NCBI GenBank assembly: GCA_963710735.1
Contig: CAVQBN010000013.1
Coordinates: 1 to 64,000 of the forward strand
Direction of reading: 5' to 3'
From: FEN-1297 sp963710735
GTDB taxonomy: Bacteria; Bacteroidota; Ignavibacteria; Ignavibacteriales; Ignavibacteriaceae
DNA: 64,000 bases
In this document: one piece after another, positions 26,649 through 34,421 of the stretch
Position numbering within the stretch: position 1 is the first letter of the stretch
Layout: each line of letters begins with the position of its first letter
Made by a program: the position numbers and the translations under genes
The notes under the pieces: generated by a model
Told to the model about the DNA's origin: nothing
Databases searched by the model: none
What the model saw: the letters and a program-made list of their open reading frames with translations, nothing else

Positions 26649-27741
26649 ATTCTTTAATTTTTCTATATAAAGTTCTTTCACTAATTTTCAGCATTTTTGC
26701 AGCATTTCTTTTATTGCCTTTACTGTGATCCAAGGCATTAATAATTGCTTCTTTTTCAACCTGCTGAAGCGAAACCACCTCATCAATATTTCCATTATTT
26801 TCATTGGCCTTAACATCAATCTGCTGACTATAAATTAAATCCTTTATCTCCATTATATCTTTTTTAATTTCAAATAAAGCTCTGTACAATAATTCCCGGT
26901 CAACTTCTTCCGGCGATCTTTTTAAGTAAATTGGCAGGTTTCTATTTTCATTATGTACCTGGTTAATTTTTATTAATGGGATAAAAACTTGAGCATTTAA
27001 AACTCCATCACGATTTAGTGCTGTTGCGGATTCAACCGCATTTTTTAATTCTCTTATATTTCCAGGCCAGTCATAATTCCGCAGAAGATCCAAGGCATCA
27101 TCCGTAATTAAAGGAGGTACGATATTATTTTCAGTACAATAATTATTAATAAGATGTCGGGTTAATTCTTCAATATCACCTTTTCTTTTTCTAAGCGGTG
27201 GTATACTTAATGTAACAGCTTTTAAACGGAAATAAAGATCTTCTCTAAATCTTCTTGCTTCAACTTCATATTGTAGATCCTTATTTGTTGCGGCAATAAT
27301 TCTCACATCTACTTTTGTAACAGTTTCGGCACCGACCCTCATAAATTCTTTTGATTCAAGTGCACGTAACAGCCGCACTTGTGTTGTAAACGGCATTTCG
27401 GCAATTTCATCTAAAAACAATGTGCCCCCGTCGGCAATTTCAAAATATCCTTTACGGCTTTCAACGGCACCGGTAAATGAGCCTTTTTTATGTCCGAATA
27501 ATTCACTTTCAAGAAGTCCCTCGGGAATTGCGCCGCAATTAACGCTGACCAATTGTTTATCTGCCCTATTGCTGTACCCATGAATTGCTTTAGCAAAAAT
27601 TTCCTTACCTACTCCGCTTTCGCCATAAATTAATATGGAAATATCGGAGTTTGCTACCTGCATTGTTATATCAACAAGATCATTAATCTCTTTTGATTTT
27701 CCGATAATACCATATTTTTTCTTAAACTCTTCTATAGTCAT
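26638..27741 (-). CDS. Sigma-54-dependent transcriptional activator without receiver domain
   Basis: A 367-residue enhancer-binding protein. The AAA+ domain starts almost at the N-terminus, with Walker A GESGVGKE at residues 40-47, GSFTGA (sigma-54 contact) at 87-92, and Walker B GGTLFLDEIAEMP. A C-terminal Fis-type helix-turn-helix (NKRNAAKMLKISERTLYRKI) ends the protein. There is no REC, GAF or PAS input domain, so control is probably by level or by a partner, as in PspF-like proteins. It overlaps lptE, suggesting an envelope-related regulon; that is inference. Confidence 0.95.
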   Translation of the reverse strand: MTIEEFKKKYGIIGKSKEINDLVDITMQVANSDISILIYGESGVGKEIFAKAIHGYSNRADKQLVSVNCGAIPEGLLESELFGHKKGSFTGAVESRKGYFEIADGGTLFLDEIAEMPFTTQVRLLRALESKEFMRVGAETVTKVDVRIIAATNKDLQYEVEARRFREDLYFRLKAVTLSIPPLRKRKGDIEELTRHLINNYCTENNIVPPLITDDALDLLRNYDWPGNIRELKNAVESATALNRDGVLNAQVFIPLIKINQVHNENRNLPIYLKRSPEEVDRELLYRALFEIKKDIMEIKDLIYSQQIDVKANENNGNIDEVVSLQQVEKEAIINALDHSKGNKRNAAKMLKISERTLYRKIKEYGL

Positions 27742-27865
27742 AATTTAGAAATCTAAAGGTTTAATTTCTTTGAATCTTGATCACTCAGAACTAGCTAATT
27801 CAGAATAAACTAACATTTGATATTAAATATATTATTTTTTATAACCTTATTAAAGAAATGAATTT

Positions 27866-28636
27866 TTATAAATCAATAACCAATCCATCATAAGCAGAAA
27901 TTATTTTTTGTTTTTCATCATCATTCATTAAAGAATAAAATTTCCCGAGTTTTGTTTCATCTTCATCACTTATGTGAGTTAAATATAAGGCACCTGCAGT
28001 TTGAGATTTAAACGCACGGATTAAATCATTTAAATCAACATGAGAAATTTCCGAAATCATAATATCAATTTTATATTCTTTGAACAAATAAAGATCTTCT
28101 TCTGTCCCAATATCACCTGTATAAAATATTTCTGCTTCCTCTGATTTTAATAAGAGGCTTACGCATGAAAAGCTTAGTTTATTCAAATAATCAAATTTTT
28201 TATATTTATCAAGATGCATATTCTGTCTAGCTGTAAAAGAAAAATTATCTTTTACTTTTATAGCGTCATCAACATTAAAAACTTTGTAGTTGATTTCAAG
28301 GTCCATCTTCTCATTAAACAAATAAGAATTATAGAGATATCTTTTAATTACTTCCACTAAACTTTGGTGTATATAAACATCTAGCTCATTTGTTCTTTTA
28401 ATAAGTTTCATTTGAACAATTAGAGCACCCAATCCTGAAAAATGATCGGGGTGAAGATGCGTAATTAATATGCCGTTAATCTGATGGAGATTAATATTTT
28501 GTGAGAGCAAAGCTTTTGATATTCCATCTCCGGTATCGACGAGTAAGTTATAATTATTGGAAGAAAAAAGAATTGACGAATGAAATCTATGCAGTGAAGT
28601 TTTCCCGGAACCCGTACCTATAAATCTTATTCTCAA
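27866..28636 (-). CDS. MBL-fold metallo-hydrolase (RNase Z/AtsA-like)
   Basis: A 256-residue metallo-beta-lactamase-fold protein. It has the strand-loop TGSGKTSLHRFHSS, the metal site HLHPDHFSG (HxHxDH), the bridging-aspartate region FYTGDIGTEED, and ISHVDL supplying a later histidine. The layout resembles RNase Z-like/AtsA hydrolases, but tRNase Z features are not complete enough for a firm call. It lies 11 bp downstream of the SPOR-domain gene. Confidence 0.88.
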   Translation of the reverse strand: MRIRFIGTGSGKTSLHRFHSSILFSSNNYNLLVDTGDGISKALLSQNINLHQINGILITHLHPDHFSGLGALIVQMKLIKRTNELDVYIHQSLVEVIKRYLYNSYLFNEKMDLEINYKVFNVDDAIKVKDNFSFTARQNMHLDKYKKFDYLNKLSFSCVSLLLKSEEAEIFYTGDIGTEEDLYLFKEYKIDIMISEISHVDLNDLIRAFKSQTAGALYLTHISDEDETKLGKFYSLMNDDEKQKIISAYDGLVIDL

Positions 28637-28646
28637 GATATTACTT

Positions 28647-29387
28647 TTAATTTGGTTTTACAATTCTTCCATTAAGATTATATTTAGCATTAATTTGTTT
28701 CAAGGAATTAGCTGCATCCTCTTCATTTGAAAATTTACCAACGTAAACTACATGAAATGCAGTTCCAGCAACTGATTTCTCCTCAATCTTAGAGTAATAG
28801 CCATCCTTTTCAAAACTTTTCATTAAAGATTCTGCATTATTTAAAACAGTAAACGCCCCCGCTTGAATTGTAAACTGATATTCTTCATTAGACTGTTGGT
28901 TATTTCTATTTTTGGCACTTAAAGCTGAATCCGCCGGCAAAGCTTTCCTGACAGTAATTACACTGTCTTTTTTAGGAATATTTTTTTTGGCAATATTAAT
29001 ATAAGGGGAATTAGGATATTCATGCTCAAGCCTATTTTTGAAATTTTTTGCAGCACTATACATTCCAAGTGCGTAATAATATGAATAAATTCTGTAAAGA
29101 GATGCATCAGCGTATTTGCTGTTAGGATAGTTCTTAACCACCTCGTTATATATTGTAACAGCTTGTTGTCCATTAGCGGTTAAAACACCTTCAAGGAATA
29201 AAAGGTTTGCACTATTCGGATAATTCTTTTTTAACTCCGGTAATTGATCCTCAACCTGAGTTCTATTCCCATCTTCAATTTGTTTAAGGTAAGGAATAAT
29301 ATTTAGTTCCTGAGCAAATAGAGTATTTGGAATTAACATTATAAGTATAAAAATAAACAGGAAAGAAATTGATATGTATTTTTTCAT
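28647..29387 (-). CDS. SPOR domain protein with TPR-like repeats
   Basis: A 246-residue exported protein: signal peptide about 1-25 (ends LFAQ), tetratricopeptide-like helices from about 40 to 135 (LLFLEGVLTANGQQAV, then ADASLYRIYSYYYALGMY), and a C-terminal SPOR domain (about 170-244: YQFTIQAGAFTVLNNAESLM ... FHVVYVGKFSNEEDA). SPOR domains bind denuded septal peptidoglycan, so a cell-division or wall role in the periplasm is likely. Confidence 0.88.
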   Translation of the reverse strand: MKKYISISFLFIFILIMLIPNTLFAQELNIIPYLKQIEDGNRTQVEDQLPELKKNYPNSANLLFLEGVLTANGQQAVTIYNEVVKNYPNSKYADASLYRIYSYYYALGMYSAAKNFKNRLEHEYPNSPYINIAKKNIPKKDSVITVRKALPADSALSAKNRNNQQSNEEYQFTIQAGAFTVLNNAESLMKSFEKDGYYSKIEEKSVAGTAFHVVYVGKFSNEEDAANSLKQINAKYNLNGRIVKPN

Positions 29388-29462
29388 TGCCTTCTTCTTC
29401 CAAACAAAAATTCCAATAATATGAGTTGCTCAAGGACGAAATAAAAAGTGCAAATAAAATTA

Positions 29463-30812
29463 TTATGCTGTTAAAGATAACTGCTCTTTGTCAGGCTCAA
29501 CTAGTTCAATTAAATCTCCAAATAAAGTAGCAGACGTGGCACGGTTTAATTTTACTCTTGCATAATCGCCTTCTTTAATTTTTTCACTGAAAGGAATAAT
29601 TACAACTTTGTTTGTATCGGTTCTGCCGGATAAAAATTGATCTGACTTTCTGCTTAAACCTTCAACTAAGATTATTGTTTCCTGATTTAATAATTCTTGA
29701 TTCTTTTCAAAAGATATCTGCTGCTGCAGTTCGATAATTTCCTGCAGTCTCTTAGTCTTAATCTCATCAGTTACATCATCTTCCATTTTATATGATTTAG
29801 TTCCCTCTCGCGGCGAATATTTAAACATATATGCGCCGTCATATTTTACTTTTCTCATGACATCCAGAGTCATTACATGGTCTTCATAAGTTTCTGTCGG
29901 GAAACCGGAAATGATATCAGTTGAAAAGCTTACACCGGGAATAATTTTTTTTGCTTTTTCTATTAAATTAAAATAGTGTTCAATTGTATAAGTACGATTC
30001 ATTAAATCCAATATCCTGTTGGAACCTGATTGTACCGGCAGGTGAATATAATTACAAATGTTAGGGTTCTCTGCAATTGTATATAAAAGCTTATCCGATA
30101 AATCTTGAGGATGAGAGGTGGTAAATCTAATTCTGATTTTTCTATCCACTAAAGCTGATGCAGATAATAAATCGGCAAAGTCGTAAACACCATCATTATA
30201 CGAGTTAACATTCTGGCCAAGAAGAGTAACCTCCCGGAATCCTCTCTCTGCAAGCTGTTTTATTTCGTTTACTACGGAGTTTAATGTTCTGCTTCTTTCC
30301 CTTCCCCGAGTAAAAGGCACAACACAGAAAGTGCAGAATTTATCACATCCTCTCATTACCGAAATCCAGGCTTGCAAACCATCTTCGCGGTATGGAATTA
30401 TATCATCATAGGTTTCTGTTCTTGATAATCTAACACCAATTCCTTTATCGCCGGTAAATGCAATATCAATATATTCAGGTAATCTTCTGTATTCATCGGG
30501 TCCAACGACAAGATCAACTATTTTTTTATCTTCAATTAAATCTTTACGTAACCTTTCTGCCATACATCCTAAAATTCCAACAACTAAGTCCGGTTTTGAA
30601 TCCTTTAAACTTTTAAAATTACCAAGCCTGCCGTAAATCCTTTGTTCAGCATTTTCTCTGATGCTGCATGTATTCAATAAAATAACATCAGCCTGTTTAG
30701 CATCTTTAGTTAAATTATAACCATTATTTTTAAGAATACCTGAAACAAGTTCTGTATCAGCCATATTCATCTGACAGCCATACGTTTCAATATATATGTT
30801 ATTCGACTTCAT
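29463..30812 (-). CDS. miaB: tRNA-2-methylthio-N6-dimethylallyladenosine synthase MiaB
   Basis: A 449-residue radical-SAM methylthiotransferase acting on A37 of tRNAs. Cluster cysteines: C13 (YGCQMNMADTE), C49 (NTCSIRENAE), C83 (GCMAER). Radical-SAM triad: C156, C160, C163 (RGCDKFCTFC), followed by VPFTRGRERSR. The TRAM domain occupies the last 65 residues. The YGCQMN and GRERSR motifs separate it from RimO, which is encoded separately. Confidence 0.97.
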   Translation of the reverse strand: MKSNNIYIETYGCQMNMADTELVSGILKNNGYNLTKDAKQADVILLNTCSIRENAEQRIYGRLGNFKSLKDSKPDLVVGILGCMAERLRKDLIEDKKIVDLVVGPDEYRRLPEYIDIAFTGDKGIGVRLSRTETYDDIIPYREDGLQAWISVMRGCDKFCTFCVVPFTRGRERSRTLNSVVNEIKQLAERGFREVTLLGQNVNSYNDGVYDFADLLSASALVDRKIRIRFTTSHPQDLSDKLLYTIAENPNICNYIHLPVQSGSNRILDLMNRTYTIEHYFNLIEKAKKIIPGVSFSTDIISGFPTETYEDHVMTLDVMRKVKYDGAYMFKYSPREGTKSYKMEDDVTDEIKTKRLQEIIELQQQISFEKNQELLNQETIILVEGLSRKSDQFLSGRTDTNKVVIIPFSEKIKEGDYARVKLNRATSATLFGDLIELVEPDKEQLSLTA

Positions 30813-30909
30813 TATCTAATCATCTTTTAAATATTTAATTCAATAAAATAAAAGTTACTCGGATCCAGTGAATAAATTTTATCGAATAGTTTTTATATTA
30901 AAAAAATAT

Positions 30910-31236
30910 TCAGTTAACCTTTTCATCTTTATTAACAGGAACAAATCCAAAATGCTGATTTTGCGGAGCATCTATTATTATTTCTCCAAACCTAGCTTCA
31001 AACTTATCAATATTATCTTTTAATGCTTTCATTAACATTTTCGCATGCTGCGGCGTTGTTATTATTCTAGCATGTACTTTTGCTTTAGGCACACCCGGTA
31101 CTATCCTCGTAAAATCGATAATAAATTCCGCCGGAGAGTGAGTAATAATTGCCAGATTAGAATATATTCCTTCGGCTTCTTTTTCGCCCAATTCAATATT
31201 TATTTGCTGGCCTTGTGGTTGATTTTCCTGGTTCAT
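30910..31236 (-). CDS. DUF3467 domain-containing protein
   Basis: A 108-residue cytoplasmic protein matching DUF3467: INIELGEKEAEGIYSNLAII, then HSPAEFIIDFTRIVPGVPKA, VHARIITTPQHAKMLMKALK and NIDKFEARFGEI. The family is small, conserved in many bacteria and of unknown function. It stands alone, about 100 bp upstream of miaB and about 100 bp downstream of a strong terminator hairpin, so it may have its own promoter. Confidence 0.9.
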   Translation of the reverse strand: MNQENQPQGQQINIELGEKEAEGIYSNLAIITHSPAEFIIDFTRIVPGVPKAKVHARIITTPQHAKMLMKALKDNIDKFEARFGEIIIDAPQNQHFGFVPVNKDEKVN

Positions 31237-31341
31237 TTTATTCCATTCAGTTTTTAATAAACAAAAAACACAATCTAAATTTGTAATCCAAATAAATTTA
31301 CAAATTATTATTTAAAAATAATGTAATATAAAAAATACAGA

Positions 31342-31392
31342 GCCGAAATCATCAAACGGTTAAATTCCGTTAAGTTGTTTGATAATTTCGGC
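31342..31392 (-). terminator. Strong Rho-independent terminator after the TPR lipoprotein gene
   Basis: A 16-bp stem with one mismatch (GCCGAAAT-ATCAAAC pairs with GTTTGAT-ATTTCGGC) encloses a 19-base loop. On the minus strand TCTGTATTTTTTATA follows. It begins about 40 bp past the stop codon at 31430. Confidence 0.75.
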
Positions 31393-31429
31393 ATAAAAAT
31401 TTTAATCGATATTTTGAGCTACTACAGTA

Positions 31430-32611
31430 TTACTTTCGTAATTGATCTGCTTTATCAAAAGCTTCTTTTGCCTTATTCTGATTTCCAAGTATGGTATAAA
31501 CTCGTCCTAAAAGTTCCCACATGGAAGCATCGTCGCCTTTCATTTGAACAACTTTTTCCAAATAAGGAAGAGCTTTCTTATATTTTTCCATATATACCTT
31601 ACTATTTGAAGAAGCGGTATCACCGTTTGCTATAGCTTCCTTATTTAAATCAGCACCCCATTTAACATAAGTAACCGCAAGATTGTAAACAGCATTTTGA
31701 TATTCCGGATCAATATCAACGGCTTTTAAAAATTGTTCTTCCGCATCTTTGTAATCTTTATTTCCAAGCAAAAGAACACCGTAATTATATCTGTAATATT
31801 TGTTTTCAGGATCCTGCTGCACGCCAGCTTTGAAGGCGTCAATTGCAACATCAATTTTGTGAGCACCTATATAAGAGTTTGATAATAGTAGTAATATTTC
31901 CGAGTTCTCCGGATATAGTTTTCGTGCTTTTTGTAAAAGGTCAATATCCTTATTAAAATAAGCCATGGCATTTGTACTATCTTCTACATTTTTTGTGTTT
32001 TCAAATTTAGATCTCAGTTTAGTGGCTTTATCATAATAAATTTCACCTAAATACTTATAACCATCTACTGCATTACTTTTATCAATAATTTTTTGAAGCG
32101 GATCAATAGCTTCATCATATTTCTGCTCACTCATATAGACAAATGCAAGGTTTTTGTAAGTATCTGCGGAGTCGGGTTCAATATACACAGCTTGTTTAAA
32201 CGAATTAATTGATTTATCATAATAAACATGTGAGCTGTCTTTATCCTTAGAATTAGTACCTTTCTGAAAAAATCCTACTCCTTGATTAAAGAGTTGAGCC
32301 CAAAAATATTTTTTCGAATCATTAATGTTTTTTTCAAACTGTTTGCTAATACCCAAAGATTTGTTGTAGGCGTCAACCATATCTTTAAAGTTATTTAACT
32401 CACCATCAACATAACCTAAAAGATAATATCCTTCGTCGCTTTTAGGATTCTTTTCAACTTCCTTTTGTAATGCCTCTAGAGCTTTAGGATAGTTCTTTTG
32501 TTGAATATATAATTTTGCGCTGGTAATTTCAGTTGAAGCGCATTCAAAGCCGGTTATTGCAAAACCGATCAATAAAATTACAGCCAATAAAAGTTTTGAA
32601 CGGTACATCAT
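31430..32611 (-). CDS. Exported TPR repeat protein
   Basis: A 393-residue protein with an N-terminal signal (about 1-24, IGFAITGFEC; the Cys may be acylated, although Glu at -1 is atypical for a lipobox). At least six tetratricopeptide units follow, for example AKLYIQQKNYPKALEALQKE, FVYMSEQKYDEAIDPLQKI, SYIGAHKIDVAIDAFKAGV, LLLGNKDYKDAEEQFLKAV and a final GRVYTILGNQNKAKEAFDKA. It is probably a periplasmic scaffold; the partner is unknown. GGAG lies 6 bp before the second of two adjacent ATGs. A matching promoter lies at 32643-32671 and a strong terminator follows the gene. Confidence 0.88.
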   Translation of the reverse strand: MMYRSKLLLAVILLIGFAITGFECASTEITSAKLYIQQKNYPKALEALQKEVEKNPKSDEGYYLLGYVDGELNNFKDMVDAYNKSLGISKQFEKNINDSKKYFWAQLFNQGVGFFQKGTNSKDKDSSHVYYDKSINSFKQAVYIEPDSADTYKNLAFVYMSEQKYDEAIDPLQKIIDKSNAVDGYKYLGEIYYDKATKLRSKFENTKNVEDSTNAMAYFNKDIDLLQKARKLYPENSEILLLLSNSYIGAHKIDVAIDAFKAGVQQDPENKYYRYNYGVLLLGNKDYKDAEEQFLKAVDIDPEYQNAVYNLAVTYVKWGADLNKEAIANGDTASSNSKVYMEKYKKALPYLEKVVQMKGDDASMWELLGRVYTILGNQNKAKEAFDKADQLRK

Positions 32612-32642
32612 TTCTCCATTTATAATCTAAATTAAGGTTTTA

Positions 32643-32671
32643 AAATTAAAACATTACCCCCCTATAGTCAA
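32643..32671 (-). promoter_or_regulatory. Sigma-70-like promoter of the TPR gene
   Basis: Reading the minus strand, TTGACT (32666-32671), a 17-bp spacer containing GGGGGG, then TAATTT (32643-32648). It would start transcription about 25 bases before the TPR gene's ATG. It shares TTGACTAT...GGGTA...TTTTA with the promoter at 32891-32919. Confidence 0.65.
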
Positions 32672-32697
32672 GATAAAACTAAACGAAAAAGAAGAAG

Positions 32698-32841
32698 TTA
32701 TTTTGAAGGAAATCGTCTGGAAAAAATCAAAATATGAACAAATTTCATAACAACTAATATTATTTCCCGGTTGTGTTCTACAAAACTTAAAATTAAAAAA
32801 TTTTCTAATTCGCTTCTAAATTCTTCTCCTTCGGCTTTCAT
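32698..32841 (-). CDS. Possible small ORF, 47 residues, with hydrophobic C-terminal segment
   Basis: An ATG-to-TAA frame encodes MKAEGEEFRSELENF..., an acidic N-terminus, then a hydrophobic stretch (IILVVMKFVHILIF) and a basic end RRFPSK, the outline of a one-helix membrane microprotein. It begins about 50 bp downstream of a well-formed promoter (32891-32919) and ends before the TPR promoter. No clear Shine-Dalgarno precedes it, and AT-rich spacer can give such frames by chance. The promoter may instead give a longer TPR leader or a small RNA. Confidence 0.25.
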   Translation of the reverse strand: MKAEGEEFRSELENFLILSFVEHNREIILVVMKFVHILIFSRRFPSK

Positions 32842-32890
32842 AATTTACGATCTAAAGGTTTATAAGTTATTTAGTATTTATTACTTAGAA

Positions 32891-32919
32891 ATAGTAAAAT
32901 CCATACCCTAAATAGTCAA
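32891..32919 (-). promoter_or_regulatory. Sigma-70-like promoter upstream of the small ORF
   Basis: On the minus strand TTGACT (32914-32919), 17 bp, TACTAT (32891-32896). The spacer holds TTTAGGGTATGG, similar to that of the TPR promoter. The distance to the TPR start is about 280 bp, so it drives either the small ORF or a long leader. Confidence 0.6.
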
Positions 32920-32935
32920 GGAATACCCGCGTAAA

Positions 32936-32964
32936 TTGATTTTCCTCTTTTAAAAGAATATTTT
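32936..32964 (+). promoter_or_regulatory. Sigma-70-like promoter of the adenosine deaminase operon
   Basis: TTGATT (32936-32941), 17 bp, TATTTT (32959-32964) on the plus strand. Transcription would start about 15 bases before the TTG start codon at 32987, just ahead of the AGAGAGG ribosome binding site (32974-32981). Confidence 0.65.
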
Positions 32965-32986
32965 TCGTATTAAAAGAGAGGTTATT

Positions 32987-34111
32987 TTGACTACAGAACA
33001 AATCATCAAATACGTTCCTAAAGTCTTACTTCATGATCACCTTGACGGCGGCCTTAGACCCTCAACAATTATCGAATTAGCAAAAGATTTAAAGTATAAT
33101 AAACTACCGACAAAAGATCCTGAAGAATTAAAGAATTGGTTCTTCAGAGGTGCAAATAAAGGGAATCTTGTCGAATATCTTCAGGGCTTTGAGCATACTT
33201 GTGCTGTTATGCAAACTAAAGAAGGTTTGAAACGTGTTGCCTATGAAATGATGGAAGACATGAAAGAAGATGGAGTATGTTATGTTGAAACAAGATTTGC
33301 ACCCGTATTTCATTCGAGTAAAGGACTTTATAGCGAAGACATTGTTTCCGCAGTGCTGGAAGGACTGGAACAAGGCAAGGAGGATTTTGGTGTAGGTTTC
33401 GGCCTAATTCTATGCGGAATGAGAAATATGAAAAACACTTTAGATATTGCTGAATTAGCAGTAAACTTACGTAATCAAGGTGTTGTAGGTTTTGATCTTG
33501 CCGGTGAAGAAGGTGGTTACCCTCCTAAAAAACATATTGAAGCCTTCCAATTTATTCAGCGGGCTAATTTTAATATAACAATTCATGCGGGAGAGGCTTT
33601 CGGTAAAGAGTCTATTTGGCAGGCGATCCAATGGTGCGGCGCTCATCGCATTGGCCATGCTACTCATTTGCTGGAAGATATTTCTCTTGATAAACAAGGT
33701 AATGTTGTAGACTTCGGTGATTTGGCACAGTATATTTTAGATAAAAGAATTCCGCTTGAAATCTGCCTTCTAAGCAATGTTCATACAGGTGCGGTGGACA
33801 AAATCGAAAATCATCCTTTCGGAACATTATTTAGAGAAAAGTTTAGGGTCACAATAAATACTGATGACAGGCTAATGAGTGATACTAACATGACAAAAGA
33901 ATTTATGGTAGCAATAGAAAATTTCAATTTAACATTGGAAGATGTGGAAAAAATAACTATTAACTCCATGAAATCGGCATTTAATCCCTACAAAGAAAGA
34001 CTTTATTATATTTATAATGTAATAAAACCAGGTTTTCAATCAATAAAAGACCAATTACTCTCACTAAAAACATATGCAGGTTCCAATGAAGAAACTATTC
34101 ACAAACTATAA
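32987..34111 (+). CDS. add: Adenosine deaminase
   Basis: A 374-residue TIM-barrel zinc enzyme that converts adenosine to inosine. Ligands and catalytic residues are all visible: HDHLDGG (H16, H18), ITIHAGEAFG, RIGHATHL, SNVHTGAV, and INTDDRLMS with the paired aspartates. The start is TTG, supported by AGAGAGG six bases upstream and by the family's usual N-terminus. An aminodeoxyfutalosine deaminase role is conceivable since an MqnA-like gene lies 3 kb away, but the motifs fit ordinary adenosine deaminase. First gene of the plus-strand operon. Confidence 0.95.
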   Translation: MTTEQIIKYVPKVLLHDHLDGGLRPSTIIELAKDLKYNKLPTKDPEELKNWFFRGANKGNLVEYLQGFEHTCAVMQTKEGLKRVAYEMMEDMKEDGVCYVETRFAPVFHSSKGLYSEDIVSAVLEGLEQGKEDFGVGFGLILCGMRNMKNTLDIAELAVNLRNQGVVGFDLAGEEGGYPPKKHIEAFQFIQRANFNITIHAGEAFGKESIWQAIQWCGAHRIGHATHLLEDISLDKQGNVVDFGDLAQYILDKRIPLEICLLSNVHTGAVDKIENHPFGTLFREKFRVTINTDDRLMSDTNMTKEFMVAIENFNLTLEDVEKITINSMKSAFNPYKERLYYIYNVIKPGFQSIKDQLLSLKTYAGSNEETIHKL

Positions 34112-34421
34112 TTTCGAATTCGATAAAAATGAAAGAAAAATATTAAAAACATTTTGTAATCAAAACTTAAAACAAATTCAGGGGGATAATAAATACTTCA
34201 GTGAAGTAAAAGTTTTCAACTCGATTGTTGACAAATTAAACCAGGATACGGAAGTAATTAAACTTACCAAAGATGAGCGAACCAGATTAAAATACCAGCT
34301 TGAGGAAAACGTAAAATTCCTGGATAAAAAAATGAAGAAAAGCTGGTTTCTAAAAAAGTGGCTTTACAGATCAATGTTAGCTCAATATGAAAATATTCTT
34401 GAAAATCATTTTAAAGGTTAA
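34086..34421 (+). CDS. Small uncharacterised basic helical protein
   Basis: About 111 residues, lysine- and asparagine-rich, predicted mostly helical, with no signal peptide or recognised motif. Its ATG at 34086 lies inside the 3' end of add (26-bp overlap), and its TAA overlaps the ATG of hutU (TAATG). This double coupling makes it a real gene. Composition (KKMKKSWFLKKWLYRS near the C-terminus) suggests contact with nucleic acid or membrane, but I cannot name a function. Confidence 0.7.
   Translation: MKKLFTNYNFEFDKNERKILKTFCNQNLKQIQGDNKYFSEVKVFNSIVDKLNQDTEVIKLTKDERTRLKYQLEENVKFLDKKMKKSWFLKKWLYRSMLAQYENILENHFKG

Larger units (their letters stand above)
32612..32986. other. Divergent intergenic control region between the TPR gene and adenosine deaminase
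   Basis: About 375 bp holding three sigma-70-like promoters (two minus, one plus) and a possible 47-residue minus-strand ORF. The -35 boxes of the divergent pair are only 16 bp apart (32919 and 32936), so the two directions could compete. I see no obvious palindromic operator. Confidence 0.6.
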
